In this document: positions 11,733 through 22,619 of the stretch, one piece after another | Numbering within the stretch: position 1 is the stretch's first letter | How the letters are laid out: every line of letters begins with the position of its first letter | Assembly: GCA_039720395.1 (NCBI GenBank) | Contig: CM077831.1 | Coordinates: 10,404,333 to 10,468,332 of the forward strand | Origin: Liquidambar formosana | Taxonomy: Eukaryota; Streptophyta; Magnoliopsida; Saxifragales; Altingiaceae | Length of the DNA: 64,000 nucleotides | Direction: 5' to 3' | Program-made: the position numbers and the translations under genes | Notes under the pieces: model-generated | What the model was told of the DNA's origin: nothing | Seen by the model: the letters and a program-made list of their open reading frames with translations, nothing else | The model's database searches: none

Positions 11733-12989
11733 CTAATTCCTTGCTCTCTGAGAAGTCTTCTTTGTTCCAGTAGTCTTGTTCGCTTTGGTGTCATCCTCCC
11801 TTGACCTCTTTGTACTCCCCAGTGAAGAAATCCCAATCAACTCAGCTACTTAAGCCCTCATTGTTGTTTCTTTGTGGCCAATGTCTTCAGATAACCACTT
11901 CTTGTATTCCTTGCTAAGCTCATAAGGTCCACCAGTGTTTAGTACTAAGGTAGCGGAGTTCCAGCTATTCCATCTATCCTCCATCCATTTGACCAGAGAT
12001 TGAGAAACAGGTTGAACGGGGTGAACTTGCCTTGAATTTGTCTGGGTGGTATTGCTTGATTGTTTGGAATTGATTGAACTGCACCAAATTGCCAAAGGAT
12101 TCGAGATGGCCAGTAAAAAGAAGTAGCTTTCAAGCTCATCAACTTGACAAGTGTACAGCCTACAGTTCACAGGAGCACTTTTTCGTCGCACTTCTAGTGA
12201 GGCACGTGCCAACGGATAGATTGCCATGAGGTGTGGTATAGCATGCCAAGCCATTCGTCAGGAGAAGCATCTGGTGGGAATTCAGGAACACGCAAACGGA
12301 AGTGCTGAGGCCCATAATTTGCAACACTAGGAGGTGGCAAGAGGTTTAACCTCTCTAGCAACTATATATGGAGAAGGAGGGGGCTGCCCTCAAAATTCAC
12401 TTCAAACCGATCCTGTACCTTGTCTAGCCCATTGAGATTTTCCACTAGAACCATTGGAATTATGTTTCGGGACTTGGAAAGAGGAGTTACAAGCTCATAA
12501 ATTTCAATTGGAACAAACAACGTACCATTGGTGATGAGAAACCTCCCAATCAAGCAAAAACTAAGGCGTGCTGACGCGGTCGAGACAAAAGCAACCCACA
12601 TGACCTCCCAAGGGGCAGGAAAGATGTTGCTAGCTTGTTCAAATCTACCATGTTATCTTTTATAAAGGCCATAGCATCGTGGGTAGAGATTTCCAGAAGA
12701 GAAGTAAAAGAAGAAACATAACCTTGTCGAAGGTATGGAAGGATGAAGGGCCCTGACGGTTGCACTCCAAACAAAATTCCTCATAGGTGGGGCAAATTTC
12801 ATTGCGATGGAAACGGAAAACATGAAGCTCGGGATCCCAAAAGTATGTAGAAGCATAGAGCATTGTCCAATTTACCTTGACTTTGGCGAGAGAATAAAGC
12901 GCGTCCAAGCCATAACTCTTGAAAACCCTTTTGTCTTCCTTACTCATGTTGCTGAAGCAAAGTGTCAAAAAGCTATCAAAAGTCTCCAT
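11733..12989 (-). pseudogene. Antisense DUF7745-like gene inside element B
   Basis: Read on the minus strand from ATG at 12987-12989. The N-terminus contains YFWDPELHVFRF and EICPTYEEF, matching the pattern of a plant transposon-associated domain I know as DUF7745 (FWDP...F.F....PT.EE). Later segments (LPYLRQGYVSSF; FCLIGRFLITNGTLFVP; RNIIPMVLVE; LLHI then stop; WHAIPHLMAIYPLARA) continue the family pattern in shifting frames. Visible lesions are frameshifts near 12755, 12600 and 12254, TAG at 12362 (likely TGG) and TAA at 11850 (likely CAA). The natural end is TAG 11733-11735. Biochemical function is unknown. A TATA box lies about 50 bp upstream of the ATG, so it had its own promoter opposite to the retrotransposon transcript. 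Confidence 0.7.
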
Positions 12990-13037
12990 GAATTGATGTT
13001 GAATGAATAATAATGGTTTATGAACATGTGGGGGGTG

Positions 13038-13045
13038 TATTTATA
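13038..13045 (-). promoter_or_regulatory. TATA box of the antisense DUF7745-like gene
   Basis: TATAAATA on the minus strand, 49 bp before the ATG at 12989. This leaves a short 5' leader if transcription starts about 30 bp downstream. The CTCGGG box starts 88 bp upstream (13133). Confidence 0.6.
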
Positions 13046-13132
13046 GGCCTTTAGGCTCAAATTTGAGTCCTAGAAGGCTTAGAAGTCGAAAAAGCGTCAA
13101 AAAAATCGCAAAACACGTAAACAGCAAAAGCA

Positions 13133-13213
13133 CTCGGGAGACTAGGTTGAGGCCAACCAGTCCAACCGGTTCACCAACCAGTCCAACCGGTTGGGCCCAA
13201 CCAATCACCCGAG
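13133..13213 (-). promoter_or_regulatory. CTCGGG...CACCCGAG box, copy at the DUF7745-like gene
   Basis: An 81-bp segment bounded by CTCGGGAGAC and ATCACCCGAG, filled with repeats of CCAACC(A/G)GT and CAACCGGTT. The same boundaries and CCGGTT core occur upstream of the PMD gene (17120-17190) and in the 3' LTR of the same element (19726-19760). Confidence 0.65.
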
Positions 13214-13440
13214 GCCATTTTCCCCATTTCTCGGTTTTGACCATTATCGACCCCCGTATGCTCCGGAAGGCCAATTTTGACCATTTTGAGCCCAAATTGA
13301 CTCAAATTTGTGTCAAGAGTCATGAAATTCAACCAACAAGAGATAGATATCATAATTCAAAGGTGGGGAATGCATGAACTTGGTTTAAAAAGAGTTTCTA
13401 GATGCTTAAATTAAGTTTCCTAAACTTAAAATAAGTGTCT

Positions 13441-16400
13441 TCAACGCTTCCTTGGTGGTTTCCTTCTCTTGCTTGGCCCTGCTTCTTCTGTTGGTGGAGG
13501 AGGTGGTGGAGCCGCAGTTGGGTTGTACTGAGGGAAGGAATCAATCTGCAAGTTTCCAAGAAAATAGATAATGTGAGTACCACTTTTTTAAAGCAGAAAA
13601 CCAAAGATTGTCAAAAAGTTTTTGATTTGAGCTATTCTTACTGGGTGTGCGTGTTCGCCCGCTCTATACGCCTCTTGCCTTGATAGGCTTAGGCTCATCC
13701 TCATCATGTCCCTCCTCAAACTAGCATTGAGATTGATCCATTCTTGTGTGTACCCGGCGGGTGTCTGTGAAGAGAAATTGGGTAAGAAGTGCCTAATGAA
13801 TAAGTTGGGGATTAAGAGAATCAAGTCAAGCTTGAAACTTACAGTCTCATATCTGAGATCTATCTGAGGAACCTCGTCCATCACGGGAGGTGCTATAGTC
13901 GTGGGCACGATGTCACCTCCTTGGCACAGATCAATGGACCACCTAGGCCGTGGCAAAAGGGGCAGTGCGTCCCTATCCATGCCCTCATCATCACTATCCA
14001 TATGCACCCCTTGACATGCCCGAGGTTGAACCCACTGTGGAATGGTGACCACGAGCTCACCGTCCCTGAGAAGAGTTGCACATAGTCAGCTAGGAAACAC
14101 TTGTAAAGCATGCATAGGGTTAAGTATGTACTTACCCCTACGGGTGGAACTCCTACGACCCTAGGAGGCATCAGATACCTCCTACAGAAACTCTCGTAGT
14201 TCCCATTCGGAACTATGAAGTCAATTGCATCCTTGCCTCGTATAGCTTTGATCAATTCGCGCCCCTGCAAGGAATTGGCATGTCTCATGCTCTCAGGTGG
14301 TGCCATAGGAACTGCAGCTGCATTGATGTTGCCTCTTACTTGGCGCCAAACTCGCTCCCCGAGGGTACCAATAGCGACCCATAGGACCTTCTAGGAGGAT
14401 CCGCTTCTCTATCATGTCTACACATCTGTGGCATTGCTCCTCAAGGGCATATTTCCACTGTGACCATGGATCCCAGTCCACCTAATTCATGAGTTAGTGT
14501 TAAGAGAAAGAATTGAAAGAAGATGGAATTCAAAAGATAAAAGTTTTAGGGATTACCTTGTCAGCAGGTATTGCAAGCTAGGAATGCCCTAGCATGGGCA
14601 TAGTCGTGTTTATTATCCACCGAGTCACACCTATTGTTGATGTGATAATTGGACATCACGGGCCAGGAGGGATCATTGTCAACAAGAGCGGGACGCTCAA
14701 ACCCCAAGTACTCGTAGTACCAAATCTGTTTTCAAAAAGAAAATGAATTTCAAAAGAAAATAATCATGTGTACTCATTGCAAATATTGAAAAGGAAGCTT
14801 GTAGGTTGATTTACCTCCCAGATAAAGGACATCCCGCAGTGGTTTGTGCTCACTCCACACGATCTGTCGCTCATAGACCTATATAGTACAGCAAGAGCGG
14901 CGTTACCCCAGTTGTAATCGCCCATCCCCCAAACATCCTCCATGCAAGCAAGATGCCCTAAAGGAGCGACATCACCAGAGCTAGCAAAGAATATGCTAGA
15001 CAACATGTATAGCATAAAGGCTCGGGCAAGACAAGATGGATTTGCGTCATCCTCTTCTCTTTGATCACCAAAATGAGTCTTTAGTCAAGTTCGGCGCACT
15101 CCACCCCTTTGAACAGGTACCATGGTCCCGAGTTGTTCCAAGAGATAATGGGGATCCCCGTGGGCATTCTCATAGTAAGATAATCTCCGCCCACCTAGGC
15201 GAAGTCCTGTAATGATCGTAAAGTCTATTGGGGTAAGAGTCATTTTCCCAAAGCTGAAGTGAAAAGTGTTGGTGGTGTCCCCCACAACTCAGTAAGGGCC
15301 AGCAAAGCTTGTCTATCTCTCTGTTCCACCCACAAAGCATTCAGAAAGTCTCCAAAACCCGCATTAACTATAATCTTTTGGGTTTTGGGTTGCCGTGTGG
15401 CCATTTTTCGCCACCATTCAATAACTCCCCCGAGGGCATGTCTCGTCCTGTCCTCAAAGTTCGGCTACAAAGAATAAAAGAAATCATGGAAATTGTTATT
15501 TTGAGTATTTTCTATGCTTAATGAATAACTCAAGAATGTTTAAATTCATGGTTTTTCAAGATTTTCAAAAGTTTACACATGTGAAAAGAAAGTTTTTTTT
15601 GTAAAGGAAAGTGTTTCAAAAATCAAAGGTTAGCATTCAAAGAGAATACCTATGAGTTTTCCTTGGGTTGGTTAAAGCATTTGAGAAGAAAAAGGATGAT
15701 TTTATTCTCTTGAGAATTTTATCAAACACTTGGTAGGCATAGTTATGCCCACATGGTTTCTGTAAAAGAAAGATGTTTTTAAACTCATGGGTAAACTACC
15801 TTTGAGGTTTTGTTTAAGAACTTGGGGCATTTGAAAAGAAAAAGAATGATTTTATTCTCTTGAGAATTTTATCAAACACTTGGTAGGCATAGTTATGCCC
15901 ACGTGGTTTTTGTAAAAGAAAGATGTTTTTAAACTCATGGGTAAACTACCTTTGATGTTTTGTTTAAGAACTTGGGGCATTTGAAAAGAAAAAGAATGAT
16001 TTTATTCTCTTGAGAATTTTATCAAACACTTGGTAGGCATAGTTATGCCCACATGGTTTTTGTAAAAGAAAGATGTTTTTTAAACTCATGGGTAAACTAC
16101 CTTTGATGTTTTGTTTAAGAACTTGGGGCATTTAAAAAGCAAAAAGAATGATTTTATTATCTTGAGAATTTTATCAAACACTTGGTAGGCATAGTTATGC
16201 CCACATGATTTTTGTAAAGAAAAATGTTTTTAAATTCATGGGTAAACTCCTTGGAAAATACCTTTGATAGTTTGTTCAAGAACTTTTGGCATTTGAAAGC
16301 AAAAAGAATGATTTTATTCTCTTGGGAATTTTATCAAACACTTAGTGGGCATAGTTATGCCTACAAGGTTTTTTGTAAAGAAAAGAACTTCAAAATCCAT

Positions 16401-16831
16401 GGGTTAGCATTCTAGAGAATGCTCCTGAGTTCACTTTTGATTATCTTGACCATTTGAAAGCAAAAAGAAAGATTTTATTCTCTTGGGAATTTTATCAAAC
16501 ACTTGGTGGGCATAGTTATGCCTATGTTGGAAAATGAGGTCTTAGTATATGGAAAACTCCCAAAAGTTGTCAAAAGAGCAAGAACTCAATGCATTTCACT
16601 CATAAGAATAGCGAATATTTGAAAAGAAACAATGAAATGAAAGAATAAGAATGAACTTGAAGGAGTTGGGAATTATCTTACCTCATTCATGGAATAGATG
16701 TAGGAGAGATGATTGTTGGGTTCCAAGAGCAAGCTATCCAGTTGATCTTCATAATGAGGTGCTTTGTATGTTTTCTTGAGAAAATGATGTGGATATTTGG
16801 CATCGGAGTATTTATTTGATGAAGAACTCAT
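13441..16831 (-). pseudogene. Antisense plant mobile domain (PMD) gene, seven exons
   Basis: Exons inferred from splice signals: 16682-16831, 14815-15464, 14557-14725, 14136-14481, 13843-14065, 13642-13764 and 13441-13545. Exon 1 encodes 50 residues (MSSSSNKYSDAKYPHH...). Exon 2 holds the aminotransferase-like plant mobile domain (GFGDFLNALWVEQRDRQALL, TFHFSFGKMTLTPIDFTIITGL, SCLARAFMLYMLSSI, GDYNWGNAALAVLYRSM). The C-terminus is proline-rich and ends in a basic tail (SKRRKPPRKR) like a nuclear signal. PMD proteins include host silencing factors and transposon-carried copies. Lesions: frameshift near 15284, TGA near 15083, a one-base insertion near 14355 and a probable frame slip at the exon 4/5 junction. 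Most introns are phase 0. Confidence 0.78.
15610..16540 (-). repeat. 150-161 bp tandem repeat inside PMD intron 1
   Basis: Six diverged copies, marked by the phrase GATTTTATTCTCTTGAG on the plus strand at 15698, 15848, 15998, 16150, 16310 and 16471. The repeat sits wholly within the first intron (15465-16681) and makes up most of it. The three left copies are nearly identical; the right ones are more diverged and longer. Confidence 0.85.
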
Positions 16832-17077
16832 GTTGGGTGTTCTTGAAAAAAATGGGTTCGATTTGAAAAAGTAAGTTGGGAATGATGATTTGATGAATCA
16901 AAGGTTGTTTTGATTCCTTGAAAGTGATGTTGTTGGTGTTTAATCACCACAATGATTCAAGTTTAATGCCAAAGTTTTGGTATTTTGGAGTTGGGAATGT
17001 TGGGTTTTGGGTTTCTAGAGAGAGAAGCTCTCAAAAACCAAGTTGGAAGGATGAACAAATGAAGGAAGGTGCAAGGC
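16832..17077 (-). other. 5' untranslated leader of the PMD gene
   Basis: About 220-240 bp between the TATA box (17083-17078) and the ATG at 16831. No competing long frame on the minus strand. It contains CT-rich stretches typical of plant leaders. Confidence 0.45.
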
Positions 17078-17083
17078 TTTATA
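17078..17083 (-). promoter_or_regulatory. TATA box of the antisense PMD gene
   Basis: GGCTATAAAGCC on the minus strand, about 36 bp downstream of the CCGGTT-rich box (17120-17190) and about 250 bp before the ATG at 16831. Confidence 0.55.
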
Positions 17084-17119
17084 GCCAAAACACCCCAAAA
17101 ATGCAGCAGAAAAATTGCT

Positions 17120-17190
17120 CTCGGGTGACCGGTTGGCCCCAACCGGTTCACCAACCGGTCCAACCGGTTCGGTCCAACCGGTCCCCCAAG
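17120..17190 (-). promoter_or_regulatory. CTCGGGTGACC box, copy at the PMD gene
   Basis: Begins CTCGGGTGACCGGTTGG on the plus strand and contains five copies of the palindromic core AACCGGTT or AACCGGTC in about 70 bp. Same class of box as at 13133-13213 and 19726-19760. Confidence 0.65.
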
Positions 17191-17379
17191 CCTATTGTGC
17201 GTTTTGTGCATTTTTCGCACATTTTCGCTTAACTGGGCCACTTTTCGTGTGATTTTTTGATGAAATTCATCTTAGAAAGCCTAGAACCTGATGTGAATGA
17301 TTTGAAATGAATGAAATGATGAGTGATTAGTCACTAATTGAATTATTAGTGCACTCATGGTGATATTTGCAAGCCCACT

Positions 17380-18060
17380 TTGACAATTGCTTTGTTAAAA
17401 GGTCTTTATCTTTGGATGATGGAAAGATGATGCTTATGATATTTGTTTGGAACCTTGGAATTTTATATTCCTTGATTTCTTGTGACTGAATTGCTATTGC
17501 TATTTATTTTTTGAAGAAATTATAGCACGTTGGAATTGATTGAGTATTCTTGCTTATTTTAATCCTCGGGTTAAAATAAAGTTTTGTTGATTGGATGATG
17601 AATTGATTGAATGCTTGGGATATTTTGTAAGGATCATGAAATTGTTATTTCTTGATTCTTTATGATGAATTGACATTGCTATTAATTTCTTGAGGAAATT
17701 ATAGTATAATTGGAATGTGTGCCTTGCTTAATTTTAACAAAGATTGTTAAATAAAGCGTATGAATGCTTGATTGGAATTGGTTTTGGAAGTATGTTTGAA
17801 TGACTCTTTGAGTCACATACATGGATGTTTTGCATTGCTATTAATTTCTTGAGGGAATTATAGCACAAGTGGAATATTTGCTTCGCTTAATTTTAACAAA
17901 GATTGTTAAAATTATAGTATAATTGGAATGTGTGCCTTGCTTGGATAGAAGTGTTTGTGATAGTATGTTTAAATGATTCTTTGAATCACATACATGAATT
18001 GCTTTGCATTGCTATTTATTTCTTGAGGAAATTATAGCACAATGAATGGATTGCCCTCAC
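17380..18060 (+). repeat. Imperfect ~160-180 bp direct repeats
   Basis: The phrase CATTGCTATTAATTTCTTGAGG followed by AAATTATAG recurs near 17491, 17671, 17831 and 18004, with the surrounding sequence also similar. Dyads TGACTC-TTT-GAGTCA (17801-17815) and TGATTC-TTT-GAATCA (17974-17988) sit at the same place in successive copies. This zone grades into the tighter array at 18111. Confidence 0.7.
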
Positions 18061-18110
18061 TTGATTTTAACAAAGTTGTTAAAATTAAAGTTTCATGATT
18101 TTGTTTAGTA

Positions 18111-18940
18111 AGTATAGTGTGTTTAAATGATCCTTGTGGTCACACACGCCCCCCTATCTTGTGCGTGTCCTCATTAGAAAGAATGAGCGTACATTATGGA
18201 AGCATATGAGTTCCTATTAGAAAGAATAGGCATATGAGAGTATAGTGTGTTTAAATGATCCTTGTGGACACACACGCCCCCTATCTTGTGCGTGTCCTCA
18301 TTAGAAAGAATGAGCGTACATTATGGAAGCATATGAGTTCCTATTAGAAAGAATAGGCATATGAGAGTATAGTGTGTTTAAATGACTCTTGTAGTCACAC
18401 ACAATCCCCTATCTTGTGCGTGTCCTCATTAGAAAGAATGAGCGTACATTATGGAAGCATATGTGTTCCTATTAGAAAGAATAGGCATATGAGAGTATAG
18501 TGTATTTAAATGACTCTTGTAGTCACACACAAACCCCCTATCTTGTGCGTGTCCTCATTAGAAAGAATGAGCATACATTATAGAAGCATATGTGTTCCTA
18601 TTAGAAAGAATAGGCATATGAGAGGATAGTGTGTTTAAACGACTCTTGTAGTCACACACAAACCCCCTATCTTGTGCGTGTCCTCATTAGAAAGAATGAG
18701 CGTACATTATGGAAGCATATGTGTTCCTATTAGAAAGAATAGGCATATGAGATTATAGTGTGTTTAAATGACTCTTGTAGTCACACACAAACCCCCTATC
18801 TTGTGCATGTCCTCATTAGAAAGAATGAGCGTACATTATGGAAGCATATGTGCCCCTATTAGAAAGAATAGGCATATGAGAGTACCGTGTGTTTAAATGA
18901 CCTTCATGATCACACACAACCCCTTCTATTTTGTACAAGT
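18111..18940 (+). repeat. 127-129 bp tandem array with three hairpins per unit
   Basis: Units start at 18111, 18239, 18366, 18494, 18623, 18752 and 18881 (the last partial). Each unit holds CTCATT-AGAAAG-AATGAG and CCTATT-AGAAAG-AATAGG, two hairpins with different stems but the same six-base loop. A third dyad lies around TGACT-CTTGT-AGTCA flanked by GTGTG and CACAC. The second hairpin is flanked by CATATG on both sides. It lies between the antisense genes and the 3' LTR. Tat/Ogre 3' untranslated regions are known to breed tandem repeats. Confidence 0.88.
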
Positions 18941-19069
18941 GTACATTATAGCAGTCATGAACATCTTCAGTAGTCACTGTTGAAGTTCAAGCTTTGGTTC
19001 CTTGCCCTTTTCTTGTAAAAATGGGCTGTCTTTTCTAACATTGGTGTTGCTTGCGAAGCAAACTCCACC

Positions 19070-19082
19070 AATGAGGGGTATC
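19070..19082 (+). promoter_or_regulatory. Polypurine tract of element B
   Basis: AATGAGGGGTATC directly before the LTR start TGTAGACATCC. It is short, but in the right place and of the usual G-rich type for plus-strand priming in Tat elements. Confidence 0.6.
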
Positions 19083-19725
19083 TGTAGACATCCCATTTTC
19101 ACCCCCATGAGTTCATGATAGCATTTGGTTAGGTTTAGAAGCATATAGGAGTCCCTAAGCCTAAAAGGACAATTTTGCCCTTTTAAGCCTTAGGAGAATA
19201 GGTCATCATTGCATGCATATTTTTGTCTTTTTGTTGAGTCCCATCACTTGCATTTAGTTTCTAGGATCATTTTAGATATGTGTGTCAAATTTGGTTCAAT
19301 TCCAGATAGGTTTGGATAGCTAATTAGAACTTTTGCGATTTGAAGGGCAATTTCGTCTTTTACTTCGTATATTTTCCAATTAACTTCCAAATTTGTTCCA
19401 AAGTATTCCATTGACCTTAGAATGATGAAATGAGTCTAATTGAAGTGCCAATTTAATTTATTGATAGGTTTGGGATTGGTTCACCACATTACCCTATGCT
19501 TAATTGACTTTTTTTCGGGTAATCGCCTCGTGAAAACCCAGCCACCTGACCGTGGTCAGGGATTCTTGGTTCAAGGTTATTCTAGGCTTATTCTACATTG
19601 AATCCTTGAAATTTTGGCTTTTGAATCACTTAAATCGGAGTTAAAATGAAGAATTTAAATCCGTTTGAAGTTAGGAGTCCAAACCGAGTCAGGAATCCTC
19701 AAAACCGAGGAAACCTGAGTTCACT

Positions 19726-19760
19726 CTCGGTTGACCGGTTCACCCAACCGATCACCCGAG
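19726..19760 (+). promoter_or_regulatory. CTCGG...CACCCGAG box of LTR B
   Basis: Starts CTCGGTTGACCGGTTCACCC and ends GATCACCCGAG, with inverted-repeat ends. It is about 200 bp upstream of the LTR TATA box. Copies with the same ends lie at 13133-13213 and 17120-17190, and in the solo LTRs at 32693-32772 and 40687-40754. Confidence 0.65.
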
Positions 19761-19958
19761 CCCTTTGTCCTGATTTTTCTCTTTTTGAGTTTTTTACGAA
19801 ATGGGACTCTACCACTCCAATTTTCAGCCTTCTAAAGGACTTCTAAGCCTATTGGGAGGTGGTTTTGAGTTGTTTAACATTCATGGGATTTAATTACAGC
19901 CCTAGATTGATTTTATGGTGAATTAATCCCAACCATTGGTTCATATAGTTGGTTGGTT

Positions 19959-19966
19959 ATAAATAG
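19959..19966 (+). promoter_or_regulatory. TATA box of LTR B
   Basis: TATAAATA within GGTTATAAATAGAGGC, the sense promoter of the element. Transcription would start about 30 bp later (near 19990), followed by a GAGAGAGAG tract. Confidence 0.7.
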
Positions 19967-21496
19967 AGGCTCATTCATCAGCATGAGGGACTTTTGACAC
20001 TTCATACTTATAAGAGAGAGAGGGACCACGAGTTTGCACATACCCATATCACTTGGAGGAGGCTTTCTACTGCAATTTTGAAGAGGAACTAGAAGGGAAC
20101 CAAGCCAAAGAGAAGGAAGAACACAACGAAGACCTTTGCTTCATTGTAAGTCTCCTTTGCTTTCTTTTACGATTCCTTCTTCTTCTACTCCATTCTTTGC
20201 ATAGCTATGGCTTAGAATTGAATTAGGAATCATATATACTCTATATTTTAGAGTGTATATGATTCAAAGATGATGAGAATGCATGTTAGTGGATTAGGAT
20301 TGCGAATTGCTTGCTGTTAGGATAGTTTCTCTCTTAATGATAGAGGTACGTTTTGCATGAAAAATCAATTGATGTGTTTAGGCCGTTTTCTCTTCATGGT
20401 TCAATTATATGCATGATTTTAAGCATCTTTTGTATAGGACACTTGCTGTGTAAGCCTCGTCTTCATAGGTGTATGGATGATTATCCTTTTCGAGGATAAT
20501 TATCGTCCTTAGAGGGTGAGGTTGTGCATGGGTGCTTTCTGAAGTGTGTTTAAGTGCGCTTGTAAGTTTCTTTGCATTCTTAGGTATATATTTTACAGTA
20601 GAATATGTGAAGAAACCATTCATATGGAGTGATTTCTACGTAAAATTATCTTCGGATAGTTTTACTTAAGAAAGCTCGCCATAAGGATGATTATTTCACA
20701 TTCTTACATAAAATACTTACCTAAGGCATCATGGTAGATTTTCTTTTTATGTTTAGGATTGTCATATGATATTTTCATCATGGTAATGCCTATTTAGCAT
20801 GTTTTTTATAGTTTTGTACATATTAGGGTGTTTTAGAGCATATGAGAGCATATAGGAGCATACTAGGATTGTGTCTTTCTTTTGATTTTTGTTCTTTGCA
20901 TGAGTATTAGGTCATTATATGCATGTTTAGCATTCTGTCCAGATTTGATTTAGGTCTCCTAAGGATGATTTGAGCATGAATATGGTTGATTTGAGCTTAA
21001 TAATTGCCCTATAGAATACATAGGGTGATTAATTGGTGTTTTCTCGATGTTTCGGGATAATTTGCATATGGTAAGTGGTTCATGGTAAGTTGTGTATGAT
21101 TTGTTCTCTTCTCCCTCCTAGGGTTATTGTCTTTACTTTGAATTAGAAGTCTTAAGTTTCCAACTCTCTTAAAATTCTGTTTTACTTGGAGTTCTATTCT
21201 CTTTTGAATTCAAATCACTTTAGAAGTCTATTTGAGTTAGAATTCTATTCTTTCTCAAATACCTACTTTTTCTCAAACTATTTTTGGAAACTCCTAAGTT
21301 TTAAAACCTTTCTTAAGTTGGAAACTTAGGATTTATAGTTCATTGTAAAGGGAGTAACCCCTTCTCAATCGAACTACGTGGACTTTGATCCTTATATCTT
21401 TGTATGCAAGGTACGTAGGCGCTCATTTGATGTTCAAGTCCGCCCTAGGATACTAAGTATCCTAGGTTTTCTTTTTCTTTCTCTCTCTTTCTCTCT

Positions 21497-21650
21497 ACCC
21501 ATTTGTCCATCACATATATGCTAGTGGAGTAGGATGGACCCATGCTTATACATTTATCCATCACATATTTGTTAGTGGATAGGATGGATTTGTTTGCTTG
21601 CTCATTTATCCATCGCATATTTGCTAGTGGATAGGATGGATTTGTTTGTT
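21497..21650 (+). repeat. ~51-bp direct repeat in LTR B
   Basis: Three units marked by TCCATCACATAT at about 21506, 21557 and 21609 (TCCATCGCATAT in the last), each followed by TAGTGGA...TAGGATGGA. A diverged counterpart is present in opposite orientation in the solo LTR at 38401 (38740-38860). Confidence 0.7.
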
Positions 21651-22493
21651 CATTCTCTCTATCTCTTACTTGCTTTCCATATCTCTCATACTTGTTCATG
21701 GATGTTTACATGCTTTATGGATGTTTATATGTTTTATGGATGTTCATGGATGAATGTGGATGATTCATGGATGATTCTTTACATATGCATGGTGACTAAT
21801 TAGGAAGTGATTGAAATAGCCCATATAAATTCAGAGACCCATTTTGGGGCGATGTGGGTGCCTATAGGATGTTTCCTAGAACCTTCCCACATCGTAACTT
21901 AGTCTCCGAATCCTCTCTTGTTTTGATAGACCTACTTTTCCTTGATCGGGGTCATGTGGTTTGTTTTCAAAGGTTTTCTTTAAAAATTGTTTTTATGGTT
22001 TTCCTCTTTTCCTAAAAATGAGGTGGCGACTCCTTATTTGTTATATTTGTGTGAACCTTTTATAAACCAGATTTTTATTAATTTAAATCTCTACAAGTTT
22101 TTTTAAAAGAAGGGTTCTCCTTCCTCCCGGATCGAAACCCGTGGTTCACACCCGCCTATGTCCTCGCCTCAAGAACATCGCTTGAGGATTCCACAATCCA
22201 CTATGACAATCTCCTTCAAGGGTGGAGATCAAACCTTTTATAAAGAGAAGCTCTCTTCAAGACAAATCTCTCTTGTCTCACTAGGGTTCATACAACCCTT
22301 ACAACACTTGAATTTGAAGTTGGTTTATTGTAAACAATCTCTCTAGAAGTAAATACAACTCTTAAATGCTCAACATATTTCTAATAATTGCTCAATTGAA
22401 TACTCTTTAAGAATTAGGGCTTGAAAGCTCTTTTTCAAATGATGGGAATTGATTGCTCTTGTATATATGTTCATAAATGAGTTTAAACACTTG

Positions 22494-22501
22494 TATTTAT
22501 A
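22494..22501 (-). promoter_or_regulatory. TATA box in the 3' LTR of element C
   Basis: GGGTATAAATAC on the minus strand, conserved as TATAAAAA near 35341-35348 in the 5' LTR. The TAGTCGACTA array lies 120-270 bp upstream. Confidence 0.6.
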
Positions 22502-22619
22502 CCCATTTGGCCTATTATAGCCATTACAAGCATTAAATGCCGGGAAAGAGCCGTTTGGTGGCAATTAATGCACCATTGGGCTTTTAAAAAACTAGTCGTT
22601 ATAGCCCATTTAAGTATTA

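Larger units (their letters stand above)
4362..22150 (+). mobile_element. Element B: Tat-type Ty3/gypsy retrotransposon with antisense genes
   Basis: The sense order is gag, protease, RT, RNase H, second (archaeal-type) RNase H and integrase, then a long 3' region with two antisense genes and tandem repeats, a polypurine tract and the 3' LTR ending at 22150. Its own 5' LTR lies beyond element A, outside the window. The second RNase H places it in the Tat lineage. The right end interrupts the 3' LTR of copia element C; the expected target duplication is cccgc (22151-22155). Coding regions carry many nonsense codons and at least four frameshifts, so it is not autonomous. Confidence 0.88.
19083..22150 (+). 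repeat. 3' LTR of element B (3068 bp)
   Basis: Begins TGTAGACATCCCATTTTCACC and ends CCCGTGGTTCACA. It shares inner segments, such as CCTAGGATACTAAGTATCC and TACGTAGGCGCTC, with the minus-strand solo LTR at 38401-41464, so it is a related Tat LTR. It contains the CTCGG...CCGAG box (19726-19760), a TATA box (19959-19966) and a 51-bp repeat (21497-21650). It breaks the copia LTR that resumes at 22151. Confidence 0.88.

Noticed and set aside
18111..18940. Possible CRISPR-like array (regular repeats and spacers)
   Set aside because: The whole 128-bp unit repeats, with no unique spacers, and the DNA is eukaryotic. It is a tandem repeat.
20405..20623. Minus-strand frame in LTR B
   Set aside because: Low-complexity sequence within an LTR, not seen as coding in the related LTRs.
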